64,000 nucleotides of DNA, taken from Pyxidicoccus parkwaysis. GTDB lineage: Bacteria; Myxococcota; Myxococcia; Myxococcales; Myxococcaceae. Location: positions 11,701,001-11,765,000 of the forward strand of contig NZ_CP071090.1 in NCBI RefSeq assembly GCF_017301735.1, written 5' to 3'. Both the position numbers and the translations under genes were made by a program. Below are positions 42,638 through 51,510 of this stretch, piece after piece. Position 1 is the first letter of the stretch; every line of letters begins with the position of its first letter. A model generated the notes under the pieces. That model did no database searches. It had not been told where the DNA came from and saw only the letters and a program-made list of their open reading frames with translations.

Positions 42638-43758
42638 GGCTCCATCGTCTTCGAGCGCTCGCCAATCCAGGCGGCGATGGAGGGCCACACCACGGTGGCC
42701 CCCTTGCTGGAGGCGGACAGGCCGATGTGGCCCACCGGATAGCGCCGCGTCTCGACGTCCTTCGAGGACACCAGCGTCGGCAGCGGCTCGCTCATGGGGG
42801 GCAGGGCGATGGTGTCCTGCTCCGCGATGACATTGAGCACCGAGGACGTGATTCGGCGCAGGTCGACGAACTGCTCGCCCACCTTCATCTCCCCCTTGGG
42901 GAAGAGGTTCTGCTGGTAGCAGTCCTTGATGTATTGCCGGTAGACCTCGCCGGGGAAGGGCACGGGGTCCGCGCCCCAGCGCTCCATGGCGAGGAAGGTG
43001 GTGACGAAGTCCGGGTCGTCGATGCGGCGGCACACCTCCAGCCAGCGCGTGAGGCGCTGCACCGGCGCCGCCATCATGAAGCCGCTCTCCAGCACCTTGG
43101 TGGGCACGTTGCCGTACGCGTCCACCAGCGAGTCCACGTCGAAGTGGTCCGCCGCCGTCCACAGCGTGTAGACGCCGCCCTTGCTGAAGTCCACCGGCGT
43201 GGCCTGGGCCACCAGGTTGCGCACGCCCTCGGGGTAGAGGGACGTGTACGCCAGCGCCATGGTGCCGCCCATGCAGTAGCCGTAGAGCGTCAGCTCGCGG
43301 CTCTTGCTGACCCGCAGCGTCCACTGCACCGCCGTCCGGATGATGCCGCCGAGCAGCTCCTCCCAGCCGATGTTCTCCTCGCTCTTGCCGGGCACGCCCC
43401 AGTCGAGGGCGTAGACGTCGAAGCCCGCGCGGGTGAGGTGCTCGATGAGGCTGCGGCCGGGGAGGAAGTCGAGGATGTACCAGCGGTTGATGAGTGAGTA
43501 GACGAAGAGGATGGGCGTGCGGTAGCGCCGCCGGGGCGCGGCGTAGCGCAACAGGCGCATGCTGCCGCGCGTGTACACCACCGTGTGGGGCGTGGCGCTG
43601 ATGGGCGGCTCGCGCACGCCGGACGCCTTCTCGATGATGGGCTTGAGGTACGGGTACGGATTGAGCGGCCGCGCTTTGAGGACGCTGGCCACGGCTCGCG
43701 GAAGGTCGAGCTTGCTCGCGACGAACGAGCGGAGACGCTGGGTGGTGGACGCAGTCAT
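42634..43758 (-). CDS. PhaC-type polyhydroxyalkanoate synthase-like protein
   Basis: 374 residues from the ATG at 43758. Lipase-like box GYCMGGT with Cys162 as nucleophile, the hallmark of PHA synthases; later Asp in VIAEQDTIALP and His in PVGHIGL complete the triad. DWGVPG and FVYSLINRWYILDF are family segments. Length and lack of a long N-terminal region fit class III/IV PhaC, which needs a partner (PhaE or PhaR). A small coiled-coil gene directly upstream is a good candidate. Action: polymerising hydroxyacyl-CoA at granules. Confidence 0.85.
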   Translation of the reverse strand: MTASTTQRLRSFVASKLDLPRAVASVLKARPLNPYPYLKPIIEKASGVREPPISATPHTVVYTRGSMRLLRYAAPRRRYRTPILFVYSLINRWYILDFLPGRSLIEHLTRAGFDVYALDWGVPGKSEENIGWEELLGGIIRTAVQWTLRVSKSRELTLYGYCMGGTMALAYTSLYPEGVRNLVAQATPVDFSKGGVYTLWTAADHFDVDSLVDAYGNVPTKVLESGFMMAAPVQRLTRWLEVCRRIDDPDFVTTFLAMERWGADPVPFPGEVYRQYIKDCYQQNLFPKGEMKVGEQFVDLRRITSSVLNVIAEQDTIALPPMSEPLPTLVSSKDVETRRYPVGHIGLSASSKGATVVWPSIAAWIGERSKTMEP

Positions 43759-43759
43759 T

Positions 43760-44218
43760 TCAGGCGCCGCGTGTGGAGGAGGCACGCCCCTTCAGCGGGC
43801 GCGCGCGGGTTTCGGAATCGACGGTGTCGGACGCGGGCGCCGGGGCCTCGGGCGTGTGGACGAGGTCGACCATGGTCTCGAGCTGGGTGCCGAGCGCCTC
43901 CACCTGGTCATTCACGCGGCGGAGCTGGTCGCGCAGGTCCTCCACTTCGGAGGGGGTGGGCAGGTGCAGGGTGCGCAGGGTGCGCTCCATGAGCCCGCGG
44001 CGGCGGATGCGGACATTGAAGCCCTGGCGCATGAGGCCGCCGCTGACCTTGAGGTAGGTGGGGCTCTCCGCGAGGCGCGCGAGGACCTTGGTGAGGCCCT
44101 GCTCGGCGCGGGTGAAGGCCTTGCCAGTGCGCGTCTGTGGATGGGTGAGGTGCCCCAGCAACTTCAGGCCGCGGGCGAGGAGCCCCTTGTTGGGAGCCTG
44201 TGGGTCCGGCTGACTCAT
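43760..44218 (-). CDS. PhaE-like coiled-coil subunit
   Basis: 152 residues from the ATG at 44218. The sequence is helical with heptad-like stretches (EVEDLRDQLRRVNDQVEALG) and a basic N-terminal half (YLKVSGGLMRQGFNVRIRRR). The C-terminus is Pro/Ala/Thr-rich. Direct linkage (one base) to a class III-like phaC suggests it is the PhaE-type or granule-associated partner. It is smaller than typical PhaE, so the assignment rests on context and coiled coil rather than firm homology. Confidence 0.6.
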   Translation of the reverse strand: MSQPDPQAPNKGLLARGLKLLGHLTHPQTRTGKAFTRAEQGLTKVLARLAESPTYLKVSGGLMRQGFNVRIRRRGLMERTLRTLHLPTPSEVEDLRDQLRRVNDQVEALGTQLETMVDLVHTPEAPAPASDTVDSETRARPLKGRASSTRGA

Positions 44219-44321
44219 GGACGGGACTCTAACCCAAGGCGGGAAAGGACGCTCCGTGGCTGGCCCGGGAAACATGAACCATGATTCATTCCTCAGTAGT
44301 TTCGCGGGGTCGCCGGGCGGG

Positions 44322-44948
44322 TCACCGCTTCCAGAGAAACGCCAGATTCAACGGGAGCGCCTCGAACGGCTCCGCACGGACCACCACGTTGCCCGCGTGC
44401 ACGCCCACCTGTTTCCAGCCCGTGCCCTCCAGCCGGTAGACCTCCAGCGACTGGTTGCGAGGGTCCACGAGCCACAGGTGTCTCACGTCCTCACGGGCGT
44501 ACACCGCCATCTTCCGGCCCCGGTCCAGCGCTTCCGTGGAGGGCGAAAGGACCTCGCAGACCCAATCGGGTGCGAGCTTGATTCCGACGACGTCCGGCAT
44601 CTCCGGCATCCGCTCGCGCCGCCAGCCAGCCACGTCGGGCACCAGCACATCCCTCTTCAGGTGGAGCTCGGGCTCGATGAGGTGCAGCCAGCCGCCAGGG
44701 CCCTCTTCTTCGCCGTAGGGCCCGAGCTTCTTGAAGAGCTCCCCAGCGGCTCGATTGTGGGTCGTGCGTGGCTGGGGGCTGACGTACAGCTCGCCATCGA
44801 TGATTTGACTGAGAATGCCCTCGGGGAGGCGCTCACGTGCCTCGTACACGTCACCCGCCTGCGGCTTGTCGCCCATGTCCCCAGGATGCGGCCCCGCCCC
44901 ATTCACCGCAACCTGCTCCCCGTCCTGCACCTGGATGTCTTCGCTCAT
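44322..44948 (-). CDS. Uma2-family (DUF820) endonuclease-fold protein
   Basis: 208 residues from the ATG at 44948; an in-frame ATG lies at 44966. The conserved core includes EGILSQIIDGELYVSPQPR, HNRAAGELFKKL, LVPDVAGWRRER and VCEVLSPSTEALDRGRK. D in PDVAGW and E-x-LSPST are the PD-(D/E)XK-like residues of this family, common in cyanobacteria and myxobacteria and of unknown biological role. No clear operon partner. Confidence 0.85.
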   Translation of the reverse strand: MSEDIQVQDGEQVAVNGAGPHPGDMGDKPQAGDVYEARERLPEGILSQIIDGELYVSPQPRTTHNRAAGELFKKLGPYGEEEGPGGWLHLIEPELHLKRDVLVPDVAGWRRERMPEMPDVVGIKLAPDWVCEVLSPSTEALDRGRKMAVYAREDVRHLWLVDPRNQSLEVYRLEGTGWKQVGVHAGNVVVRAEPFEALPLNLAFLWKR

Positions 44949-45031
44949 GTGTCCAGCATGCGCCATACCTCTGACATCCTGCGCACTGCGGACACCCCTC
45001 CAGGTAACTCACGAAAATATCGGGGCCGCGC

Positions 45032-46066
45032 TCACTTCGCCGACGCGTAGTGCTCGAACGTCCTTGGAATGCCCTTGTCCTCGTCGACGTCCTGGAAGGT
45101 GACGGGGATGCTGTCACCGCCCTTCTCCACCACGAAGTGGATGTGGCCGGTGAGGCTGTTGCCCACGTTGCCCACCTCCGCCAGCGCGTCTCCCTGCTGC
45201 ACGGTATCTCCGGGCTTCACCTTCGCGCTGCCCGTCTGGATGTGCAGGTACTTCGCCACCGTGCCGTCGTCGTGCTTCACCTCGACGAAGTTGTTCTTCT
45301 TGCCCTTGCCGTTCCCCTCGAAGCCGTCCTCCACGTCCACCACCGTCCCGGCGCGCGCAGCCAATACGGGCGTGCCGCACTGGCGCCGGAAGTCCCAGGC
45401 GAACTCCTCGTCACCCTTGTGATTGAAGTGCGAGTTGTTCCCCTGGATGACCCACGAGCGCTGCCCCTCGGGATACGGGAGCTGGTACGGCGATTTGGCC
45501 GCGGTCGGATACGTCCCCGCATCGATGGAGCCCCGCAGCACCATCCACCCGACGAGCCACGCCACGGCCCACAGCCCGTACACCACCGCGCCAACCACCA
45601 CGAGCCGTCCCCACCCGGGCCGCTCCACGCGCTGTCCCGCCTCCCCCGCATACTCCCGCGCGAGGTACGGCGCCGCGAACCACGCGCCGAAGCACAGCAT
45701 GCTCCCCACCAGCCCAACCCAGTGGTATAGCCCCGATAGCCACACCGGCCCGCACGAGGCGAACGCGCCGAAGCCGAACGCGAACGCCGTGACGATGGAC
45801 AGCAGCGCGCCAATCAACGACAGCGTCTTCGTCCAGAACACCGTGGCGTCGAACCGGTTCTCCTCGCCGCGCCGCACGGCCAGCGCGCGCCGGAGGCCGT
45901 GCAGGGTGAGCACGCTGAAGCCGCCCCACGTCAGCAGCGCCACCACCGCGGTGGGCACCATGGGCCCGTCCCCCGCGAAGCCCGCGAAGGAGGGGAAGAA
46001 CATCACCGCCGCGTAGACCAGCAGGAGGATGAGAAGAATCGAGGCAGCCGTTCCATAGCGAGTCAT
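45032..46066 (-). CDS. Membrane-anchored M23 (LytM-type) peptidase
   Basis: 344 residues from the ATG at 46066. Four or five hydrophobic helices fill residues ~8-190 (ASILLILLLVYAAVMFFP; LLTWGGFSVLTLHGL). The M23 domain follows: NHKGDEEFAWDF supplies His and Asp of HxxxD, and TGHIHFVVEKGG the HxH. All three zinc ligands appear present. It likely cuts or binds peptidoglycan cross-links at the periplasmic face. Fusion of an M23 domain to a polytopic membrane region is less usual than a coiled-coil anchor. Confidence 0.82.
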   Translation of the reverse strand: MTRYGTAASILLILLLVYAAVMFFPSFAGFAGDGPMVPTAVVALLTWGGFSVLTLHGLRRALAVRRGEENRFDATVFWTKTLSLIGALLSIVTAFAFGFGAFASCGPVWLSGLYHWVGLVGSMLCFGAWFAAPYLAREYAGEAGQRVERPGWGRLVVVGAVVYGLWAVAWLVGWMVLRGSIDAGTYPTAAKSPYQLPYPEGQRSWVIQGNNSHFNHKGDEEFAWDFRRQCGTPVLAARAGTVVDVEDGFEGNGKGKKNNFVEVKHDDGTVAKYLHIQTGSAKVKPGDTVQQGDALAEVGNVGNSLTGHIHFVVEKGGDSIPVTFQDVDEDKGIPRTFEHYASAK

Positions 46067-46218
46067 CGCCGTTCCCCCGCCCGCGCGGACCTCGCGCATG
46101 GCTTCTCATGGAGGGAACGGCGGACGGGGCCAGGTGTCGTCCGCGAAGAGGGCCTGCGACGGGCGAGGCCCTTCAGCGGACGCCCAGCCCACGGCGGGCG
46201 GCGCGAGCGCTTCCCCGC

Positions 46219-46965
46219 TCAGCCCCGCTTCACCGGCAGCGGCCCGAAGGACTGCACCACCGGCATCAGCGACATGACGTTGATGTTCACGTGCGCCGGG
46301 CGCGTCGTCACCCAGTGCACCGCGTCCGCGATGTCCTCGGGCGTCAGCGGCTGCGTGTTGGCGTAGAGGGACGCGGCGCGCGTGTCGTCACCCTTGAAGC
46401 GGACGTTGGAGAACTCGGTGCCACCAACGAGGCCCGGCTCGATGTCCGTCACGCGGATGGCGGTGCCGTGCAGGTCCGCGCGCAGGTTGAGGCTGAACTG
46501 GTGCACGAAGGCCTTGGTGGCGCCGTACACGTTGCCGCCGGGGTAGGGGAACTCGGCGGCGATGGAGCCCATGTTGACGATGTGGCCCCGGTTGCGCGCC
46601 ACCATGCCGGGCAGCAGCGCGTGCGTGCAGTACAGGAGCCCCTTCACGTTGGTGTCCACCATCACGTCCCAGTCCTCCACCCGCGCTGACTGCGCCAGGT
46701 CCAACCCCAGCGCGAGCCCCGCGTTGTTGACCAGCACGTCCACCTCGGCGAAGTCCGCCGGCAGCGACGCCACCGCGCGCCCCACCGCCTCGCGGTCCGT
46801 GATGTCGAGCGTCACGGGGAGCAGCCGCTCGCCCAATTCGGCCCGCAGTGCCTCCAGCCGCTCCGTCCGCCGCCCGGTGGCGATGACGCGCGCGCCGTCC
46901 TGTAGGTAGCGCCGCGCAATGGCCAGGCCGAACCCGGCGGTAGCTCCGGTGATGAACACGTTCAT
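46219..46965 (-). CDS. ydfG: YdfG-type SDR (3-hydroxy acid dehydrogenase)
   Basis: 248 residues from the ATG at 46965. TGATAGFG (6-13) is the cofactor loop with the A-G-F variant typical of YdfG, GRRTERLEAL suggests NADP, LVNNAGLALG is the NNAG motif, and Ser134, Tyr147 and Lys151 (NVYGATKAF) are catalytic. IEPGLVGGTEFSNVRFKGD is a characteristic YdfG C-terminal segment. Known activity: NADP-dependent oxidation of L-allo-threonine/serine and reduction of malonic semialdehyde. It is 23 bases downstream of queD. Confidence 0.85.
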   Translation of the reverse strand: MNVFITGATAGFGLAIARRYLQDGARVIATGRRTERLEALRAELGERLLPVTLDITDREAVGRAVASLPADFAEVDVLVNNAGLALGLDLAQSARVEDWDVMVDTNVKGLLYCTHALLPGMVARNRGHIVNMGSIAAEFPYPGGNVYGATKAFVHQFSLNLRADLHGTAIRVTDIEPGLVGGTEFSNVRFKGDDTRAASLYANTQPLTPEDIADAVHWVTTRPAHVNINVMSLMPVVQSFGPLPVKRG

Positions 46966-46988
46966 GTGAGTGCCCTCGAAGTCGGACG

Positions 46989-47351
46989 TCAGTCGTCCTC
47001 GCCCTGGTACACACAGCCACTGGTGCATGTCTCTCGCACGACGATGCGGCTGAGCTGGGGAAGGGTGGGACGCAGCCGCTTCCAGATCCACCGAGACAGG
47101 TTCTCGCTGGTGGGGTTCTCCAGGCCCTCAATCTCGTTGAGGTAGTAGTGGTCCAGCCGCTGGCGCAGGGGCTCGAAGGCGTCCTTGATGTCCGAGAAGT
47201 CCATCACCCAGCCGGTGCGCTCGCCCACGGGGCCGCGCACGTGGATTTCCACCCGGTAGCTGTGCCCATGGAGCCGGCTGCACTTGTGGTTGGGGGGCAC
47301 GTTGGGCAGCCGGTGGGCCGCCTCGAAGGTGAATTCCTTGAAGATGTCCAA
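46989..47351 (-). CDS. queD: QueD, 6-carboxytetrahydropterin synthase
   Basis: 120 residues from the TTG at 47351, which has AGGAG six bases upstream; a TTG at 47366 is less well placed. His13, His28 and His30 (AAHRL; CSRLHGHSY) are the zinc ligands, Cys24 the catalytic residue, and Glu107 in RETCTSG the late conserved acid. Converts dihydroneopterin triphosphate to 6-carboxytetrahydropterin, the first pterin step of queuosine synthesis. The size matches the family. Confidence 0.88.
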   Translation of the reverse strand: MDIFKEFTFEAAHRLPNVPPNHKCSRLHGHSYRVEIHVRGPVGERTGWVMDFSDIKDAFEPLRQRLDHYYLNEIEGLENPTSENLSRWIWKRLRPTLPQLSRIVVRETCTSGCVYQGEDD

Positions 47352-47770
47352 GGCGTCTCCTGACAACGGGGGAGCGGGCTCATATCTCGCGCGCTCCTCT
47401 CCTCGTCAAGGAACGCAGGACCCCGCGGGTGGGCATGGGCTCACCGCCCGCCCACGCGCACGTCCGCCCGCTCCCGCCCGGGCCGGCCTTCTCCCAGCGT
47501 GAAATTGAAGGGCTCGGACCCGGGAATATCTCCGCCTCCACCGGCCCACATACGTCCTCCAGTCTGGCGAATGCCGGCCGTATGGCGCATCAGCCGGACT
47601 TCTTCCCGCCTTTCGCAACCACGCGGAATCGTGAATGCCGCCTTCCTCCCCAGCAGCCTGGCGGGCGTGACTTGCCGATGCGTGCGGGAATGAACAGCGC
47701 GGGGCTCGGAATTGGCGGCCGTCCTCGCGAGCGCCCCACGGATCGCGACCCACACAAGGAGTCACACAGG
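47352..47770. other. Divergent intergenic region of ~420 bases
   Basis: Separates queD (minus) from the beta-helix lipoprotein (plus) and should hold both promoters. The open frames here lack start sites and coding-like composition. AGGAG at 47757-47761 is the ribosome-binding site of the plus-strand gene. I see no repeats or strong hairpins. Confidence 0.5.
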
Positions 47771-49477
47771 ATGCGCCAACGGTTTCCGCTGATACCGGCC
47801 CTCTGCTCCGCTGTCCTGCTCTCCTCCCTTGCATGTAATGGCAAGGGAGAGCTCGCCCAGGACACTGGCGCGGATGAGGCCCCCTCGGCGGAGACGCCGC
47901 CTGTCGTCCAGCCCAACCCAGGCACCTCCGGCGGAGGCCAGACGCCCACCACGCCCGAGAACCCCGACACCGGCACCGGCCCGCTTCCCGTGCCCGAGTT
48001 GCCCTCCAACCCCACGCCGACGCCGACGCCAACCCCCACGCCGACGCCGACTCCGACGCCGACTCCCACGCCGACTCCGACTCCCACGCCGACGCCCACT
48101 CCCACGCCGACGTTCACCCGCATCCTCTGGGTGGCCACCAGCGGCAGCGACACCGCGTCCGGCACGCAGGGCGCGCCGCTGCGCACGGTGACGAAGGCGC
48201 TGTCGCTGCTCAAGCCGGGCGAGGCCGTGTACCTCAAGTCCGGTACCTACGCGGAGCGCCTCAAGCTGGAGGAGAAGGGCGGCTCCGAGGCCTCGCCGCT
48301 CACCCTCATGGCCGCGCCCGGCGCCACGGTGACGCTGAAGCCCTCGGGCAGCGCGTCCGCGCTGGTGGATGTGCGCGGCGCGTACTGGGACATCGAGGAC
48401 CTGACGCTCGACCTGGCGGGCGATGCCTCCTTCGCCGTGCTCTACCGGGGCGTGGGCTCGCACCACGGCGTGCTGCGCGGCTGCACGGTGAAGAACGGCA
48501 CCGCGGGTGCGGGCGTCAACGTGGGCGAGAAGGCCTCCGACGTCCTCATCGAGAACAACGTCATCTCCAACTTCAGCCGCGGCACCGACGACAGTCACGG
48601 CGTCATCCTGCAGACCACGTCCAGGAACGTCGTGGTGCGCGGCAATGACATCCACCACAACTCCGGGGACGGCGTGCAGTGCATCGGCTCCGAGGGCGGC
48701 GCCACCATCGAGGGCACGCCCTTCGACAACCTCCTGGTGGAGGACAACGAGCTGCACGAGAACCGCGAGAATGGCGCGGACATCAAGACGTGCACCAACG
48801 TCATCCTGCGCGGCAACGTCATCTGGGGCCACAAGACGTCCACCACCTCGCGCGGCGAGGGCGTGGTGGTGCACCTGTCCGCGAAGAACGTCACGCTGGA
48901 GGACAACGTCTTCTACAGCAACGGCCGCGCCATCAGCATCGGCGGCAACCGCGTGAATGACCCGCCCACCAACATCACCATCCGCCGCAACCTCATTCGC
49001 GACGCGCTCGGTGGCAGCGAGGAGGGCAGCGGCATCCGTGTGGACACCTCCGTCAACGTGAAGGTGCAGCAGAACACCGTGTGGAACGCGCCGGGCCCGT
49101 GCCTCATCTTCGGCCACGGCGACACCGGGCCCAGCGCCACCCTCGACGTGCGCAACAACGTCTTCGCCGGCTGCGGCATCGCCGCGCGCGGCGGGCCGGA
49201 CCGCACCAACACCGTGGTGGACTCCAACCTCTACTTCCGCTCCTCGGGCTCGGCCGTCTTCCGCCTCAATGGCGTGGACATGGACTTCACGGACTGGAAG
49301 GCGGGCAGCGGCCTGGACCGTCGCTCGCTGGAGAAGGCGCCGGCCTTCCTCAACATCGACACCGGGGACTTCCGCCTCGCGGCCACCTCGCCGGCCCGCA
49401 ACGTGGGGGCCTCGCTGGGGCTGACGTACTGCGGAGCCGCCCCCGACCTGGGGGCATTCGAGTCGGACTGCCCCTGA
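47771..49477 (+). CDS. Right-handed beta-helix lipoprotein with (Pro-Thr)17 linker
   Basis: 568 residues. Lipobox LLSSLAC. A Pro/Gly/Thr-rich region leads to exactly 17 Pro-Thr pairs, a rigid wall- or surface-spanning stalk. Residues ~115-560 are a parallel beta-helix of the DUF1565/polysaccharide-lyase type, with N-rich turns such as NNVISNFSRGTDDSHG, RGNDIHHNSGDGVQC and RGNVIWGHKTST. The N-terminal coil carries the DUF1565-like ATSGSDTASGTQGAPLRT. Likely glycan-binding or glycan-cleaving at the cell surface; catalytic residues cannot be assigned. Confidence 0.82.
   Translation: MRQRFPLIPALCSAVLLSSLACNGKGELAQDTGADEAPSAETPPVVQPNPGTSGGGQTPTTPENPDTGTGPLPVPELPSNPTPTPTPTPTPTPTPTPTPTPTPTPTPTPTPTPTFTRILWVATSGSDTASGTQGAPLRTVTKALSLLKPGEAVYLKSGTYAERLKLEEKGGSEASPLTLMAAPGATVTLKPSGSASALVDVRGAYWDIEDLTLDLAGDASFAVLYRGVGSHHGVLRGCTVKNGTAGAGVNVGEKASDVLIENNVISNFSRGTDDSHGVILQTTSRNVVVRGNDIHHNSGDGVQCIGSEGGATIEGTPFDNLLVEDNELHENRENGADIKTCTNVILRGNVIWGHKTSTTSRGEGVVVHLSAKNVTLEDNVFYSNGRAISIGGNRVNDPPTNITIRRNLIRDALGGSEEGSGIRVDTSVNVKVQQNTVWNAPGPCLIFGHGDTGPSATLDVRNNVFAGCGIAARGGPDRTNTVVDSNLYFRSSGSAVFRLNGVDMDFTDWKAGSGLDRRSLEKAPAFLNIDTGDFRLAATSPARNVGASLGLTYCGAAPDLGAFESDCP
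48011..48112 (+). repeat. Pro-Thr coding repeat, 17 pairs
   Basis: 102 bases encode 17 Pro-Thr pairs using mixed codons (CCG, CCC, CCA with ACG, ACT, ACC). The mixture lowers slippage compared with a perfect microsatellite, yet short identical runs such as ccgacgccgacgcc remain. Confidence 0.85.
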
Positions 49478-49530
49478 GCCGGCGGGCCGTGTAGAGTGGG
49501 GCTCCCTCTCCCCTGGACCCCACTCCCCAC

Positions 49531-51510
49531 GTGCCGTCCTCGCTGGAATTCGCCCTCGGCATCACCCTGGTGCCACCCGACTCGCAGGCGCGTGAGGCGC
49601 TCGCCGCCTCGGCCGCGCGTGCGGGATTGCGGGTGGTGGACGGCCTGGAAGAGGCCTCCCTCGCCCTGGTGGACCTGACTCTTCCCGGCAGTGGGCCCGC
49701 GCTTCGGGCCCTGCTCGAGGCCCCCCGCGGCTCCAGCCTCACCCTGGTGGTGCTGGTGGAGCCCGGCGAGCGGGGCTTCGCCGCCGCGCAGGCCCTCAAG
49801 CCCGCGGACATCCTCACCACGCCCGTGGCCACGCACGAATTGGCGTGGCGGCTCCAGTGCGCCGCCGCGCGCCACCTGGAGCGCGCGGAGCAGGAGCGCA
49901 GCCAGGAGGACCTGTCCCTCCTGCTGGAGCTCACGGCGGACTACGCCGAGACGTCGGACGTGGAGGCGCTGCTCCACGGCGTCACCCGCCGGCTGGCGGA
50001 GAAGCTGGCCATCGCCCGCGCCACGCTGGTGATGCTCGGCCGCAACGCCGACGAGGGCATCATCGTCGCCGCCAGCGACGACCCGACCCTCAAGGATTTG
50101 CGCATCGAGCTGTCTCGCTATCCCGAGATTCGCGAGGTGATGCGCACCGGCAAGCCGGTGGTGATGCAGGAGGCCTCCACGCACCCGCTGCTGGGCGACG
50201 TGGAGCGCCGGGCGGTGGCCGCGCGAGGCATCCACGCCATCGCCGCGCTGCCGCTGCCGGTGCGCGGCCAGGTGCGCGGCGTGCTGCTGGTGCGCGCGGC
50301 GGGCTCGCGGCGGATGTTCACGTCGCGGGAAATCGACTTCCTCACCACCGTGGCGCACGCGACGGCGGTGGCGCTGCGCAATGCGTCCGTCCTCCAGTCC
50401 GTGCGCGGGCAGACGGAGTTGGAGAAGACGGCGCGCCTCGCGGCCGAGGAGCAGGCGGCGTCCTTCAAGCCGTACCAGCTCTTCTTCGCGCACGTCAGTG
50501 AAGGCGTGGCCATCCTCGACGACAAGGCGAGCGTGTTGTCGCTCAACCCGTCGGGCGCGGCCATGCTGGACATCCCCGCGGTGGAGGCGCGCGGTCGTCA
50601 TCTGCACCAGATTACGCAGCCGGTGGACGAGTGCGTGCTGATGGAGCTGGTGACGACGGCCGCTCGCGGCGACGCACGCTCCGGCGTGGACGTGGAGGTG
50701 TGCACCGCGGCGGGCCGGCGCCTGACGCTGTCCATGTCCGCCGCGCCCATGCGCGACGAGGACGCGGCCACCATCCTCTCCTTCCGGGACGTCACCGACG
50801 CGCGCAAGATGGAGTACGAGCTGCGCCAGACGAAGGACTTCCTGGAGCGGCTCATCGACTCGTCGGTGGACGCCATCATCGCGGCGGACCTGAAGGGGCG
50901 CATCATCCTCTTCAACAAGGGCGCGGAGGCCATGTGCGGCTACACCGCGCAGGAGGCGCTCGGCGGCCTCACCGTCCACAAGCTCTATCCGCCTGGCGGC
51001 GCCAAGCGCATCATGTCCATGCTCCGCAGCCCGGAGCACGGAGGCAAGGGGCGGCTGTCCCTCACGCGCGAGGAGCTGATGCACCAGTCCGGCGAGCGCG
51101 TGCCGGTGAACATGACGGCCTCCATCGTCTACGAGGGCGGCCGTGAGGTGTTCAGCGTGGGCATCTTCACGGACATGCGCGCGCGCATGCAGCTGGAGCG
51201 CAAGCTGTCGGACGTGGAGACGCGGCTGGAGGAGAGCGAGAAGAGCGCCGTCATCGTCGCGCTCGCCGGCACCGCCGCGCACGAGCTGAACCAGCCGCTC
51301 ACGTCCGTGATGGGCTACGCGGAGCTGCTCAAGCGCAAGCTGAAGGAGGACGACTTCGCCTGGAAGCCGGTGGACATCATCTACCGCGAGGCGGAGCGCA
51401 TGGCGGAAATCGTGCGGAAGATTGGCAAAATCACCCGCTACGAGACGAAGTCGTACATGGGCGCGCAGCAGATTCTCGACCTGGACAAGGCAAGCTCCCA
51501 TGAAGACTGA
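49531..51510 (+). CDS. GAF/PAS sensor protein with HisKA domain but no ATPase domain
   Basis: 659 residues from a GTG. Residues 1-110 look like a degenerate receiver (SLALVDLTLPGSGPALRAL, then LTLVVLVEPGERGFAAAQAL). GAF follows (~125-310), two PAS domains (HVSEGVAILDDKASVLSLNP; RLIDSSVDAIIAADLKGRI), and then an H-box (TAAHELNQPLTSVMGY, His584). The frame ends 76 residues after that His, with no HATPase_c domain and no N or G boxes. The stop lies inside the next gene, which is a complete kinase. It may be phosphorylated in trans by that partner, or form heterodimers with it. Confidence 0.8.
   Translation: MPSSLEFALGITLVPPDSQAREALAASAARAGLRVVDGLEEASLALVDLTLPGSGPALRALLEAPRGSSLTLVVLVEPGERGFAAAQALKPADILTTPVATHELAWRLQCAAARHLERAEQERSQEDLSLLLELTADYAETSDVEALLHGVTRRLAEKLAIARATLVMLGRNADEGIIVAASDDPTLKDLRIELSRYPEIREVMRTGKPVVMQEASTHPLLGDVERRAVAARGIHAIAALPLPVRGQVRGVLLVRAAGSRRMFTSREIDFLTTVAHATAVALRNASVLQSVRGQTELEKTARLAAEEQAASFKPYQLFFAHVSEGVAILDDKASVLSLNPSGAAMLDIPAVEARGRHLHQITQPVDECVLMELVTTAARGDARSGVDVEVCTAAGRRLTLSMSAAPMRDEDAATILSFRDVTDARKMEYELRQTKDFLERLIDSSVDAIIAADLKGRIILFNKGAEAMCGYTAQEALGGLTVHKLYPPGGAKRIMSMLRSPEHGGKGRLSLTREELMHQSGERVPVNMTASIVYEGGREVFSVGIFTDMRARMQLERKLSDVETRLEESEKSAVIVALAGTAAHELNQPLTSVMGYAELLKRKLKEDDFAWKPVDIIYREAERMAEIVRKIGKITRYETKSYMGAQQILDLDKASSHED

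Noticed and set aside
44274..44290. Inverted repeat ATGAA-N6-TTCAT upstream of the PhaE-like gene
   Set aside because: Arms are only five bases and can arise by chance; no second site is nearby.
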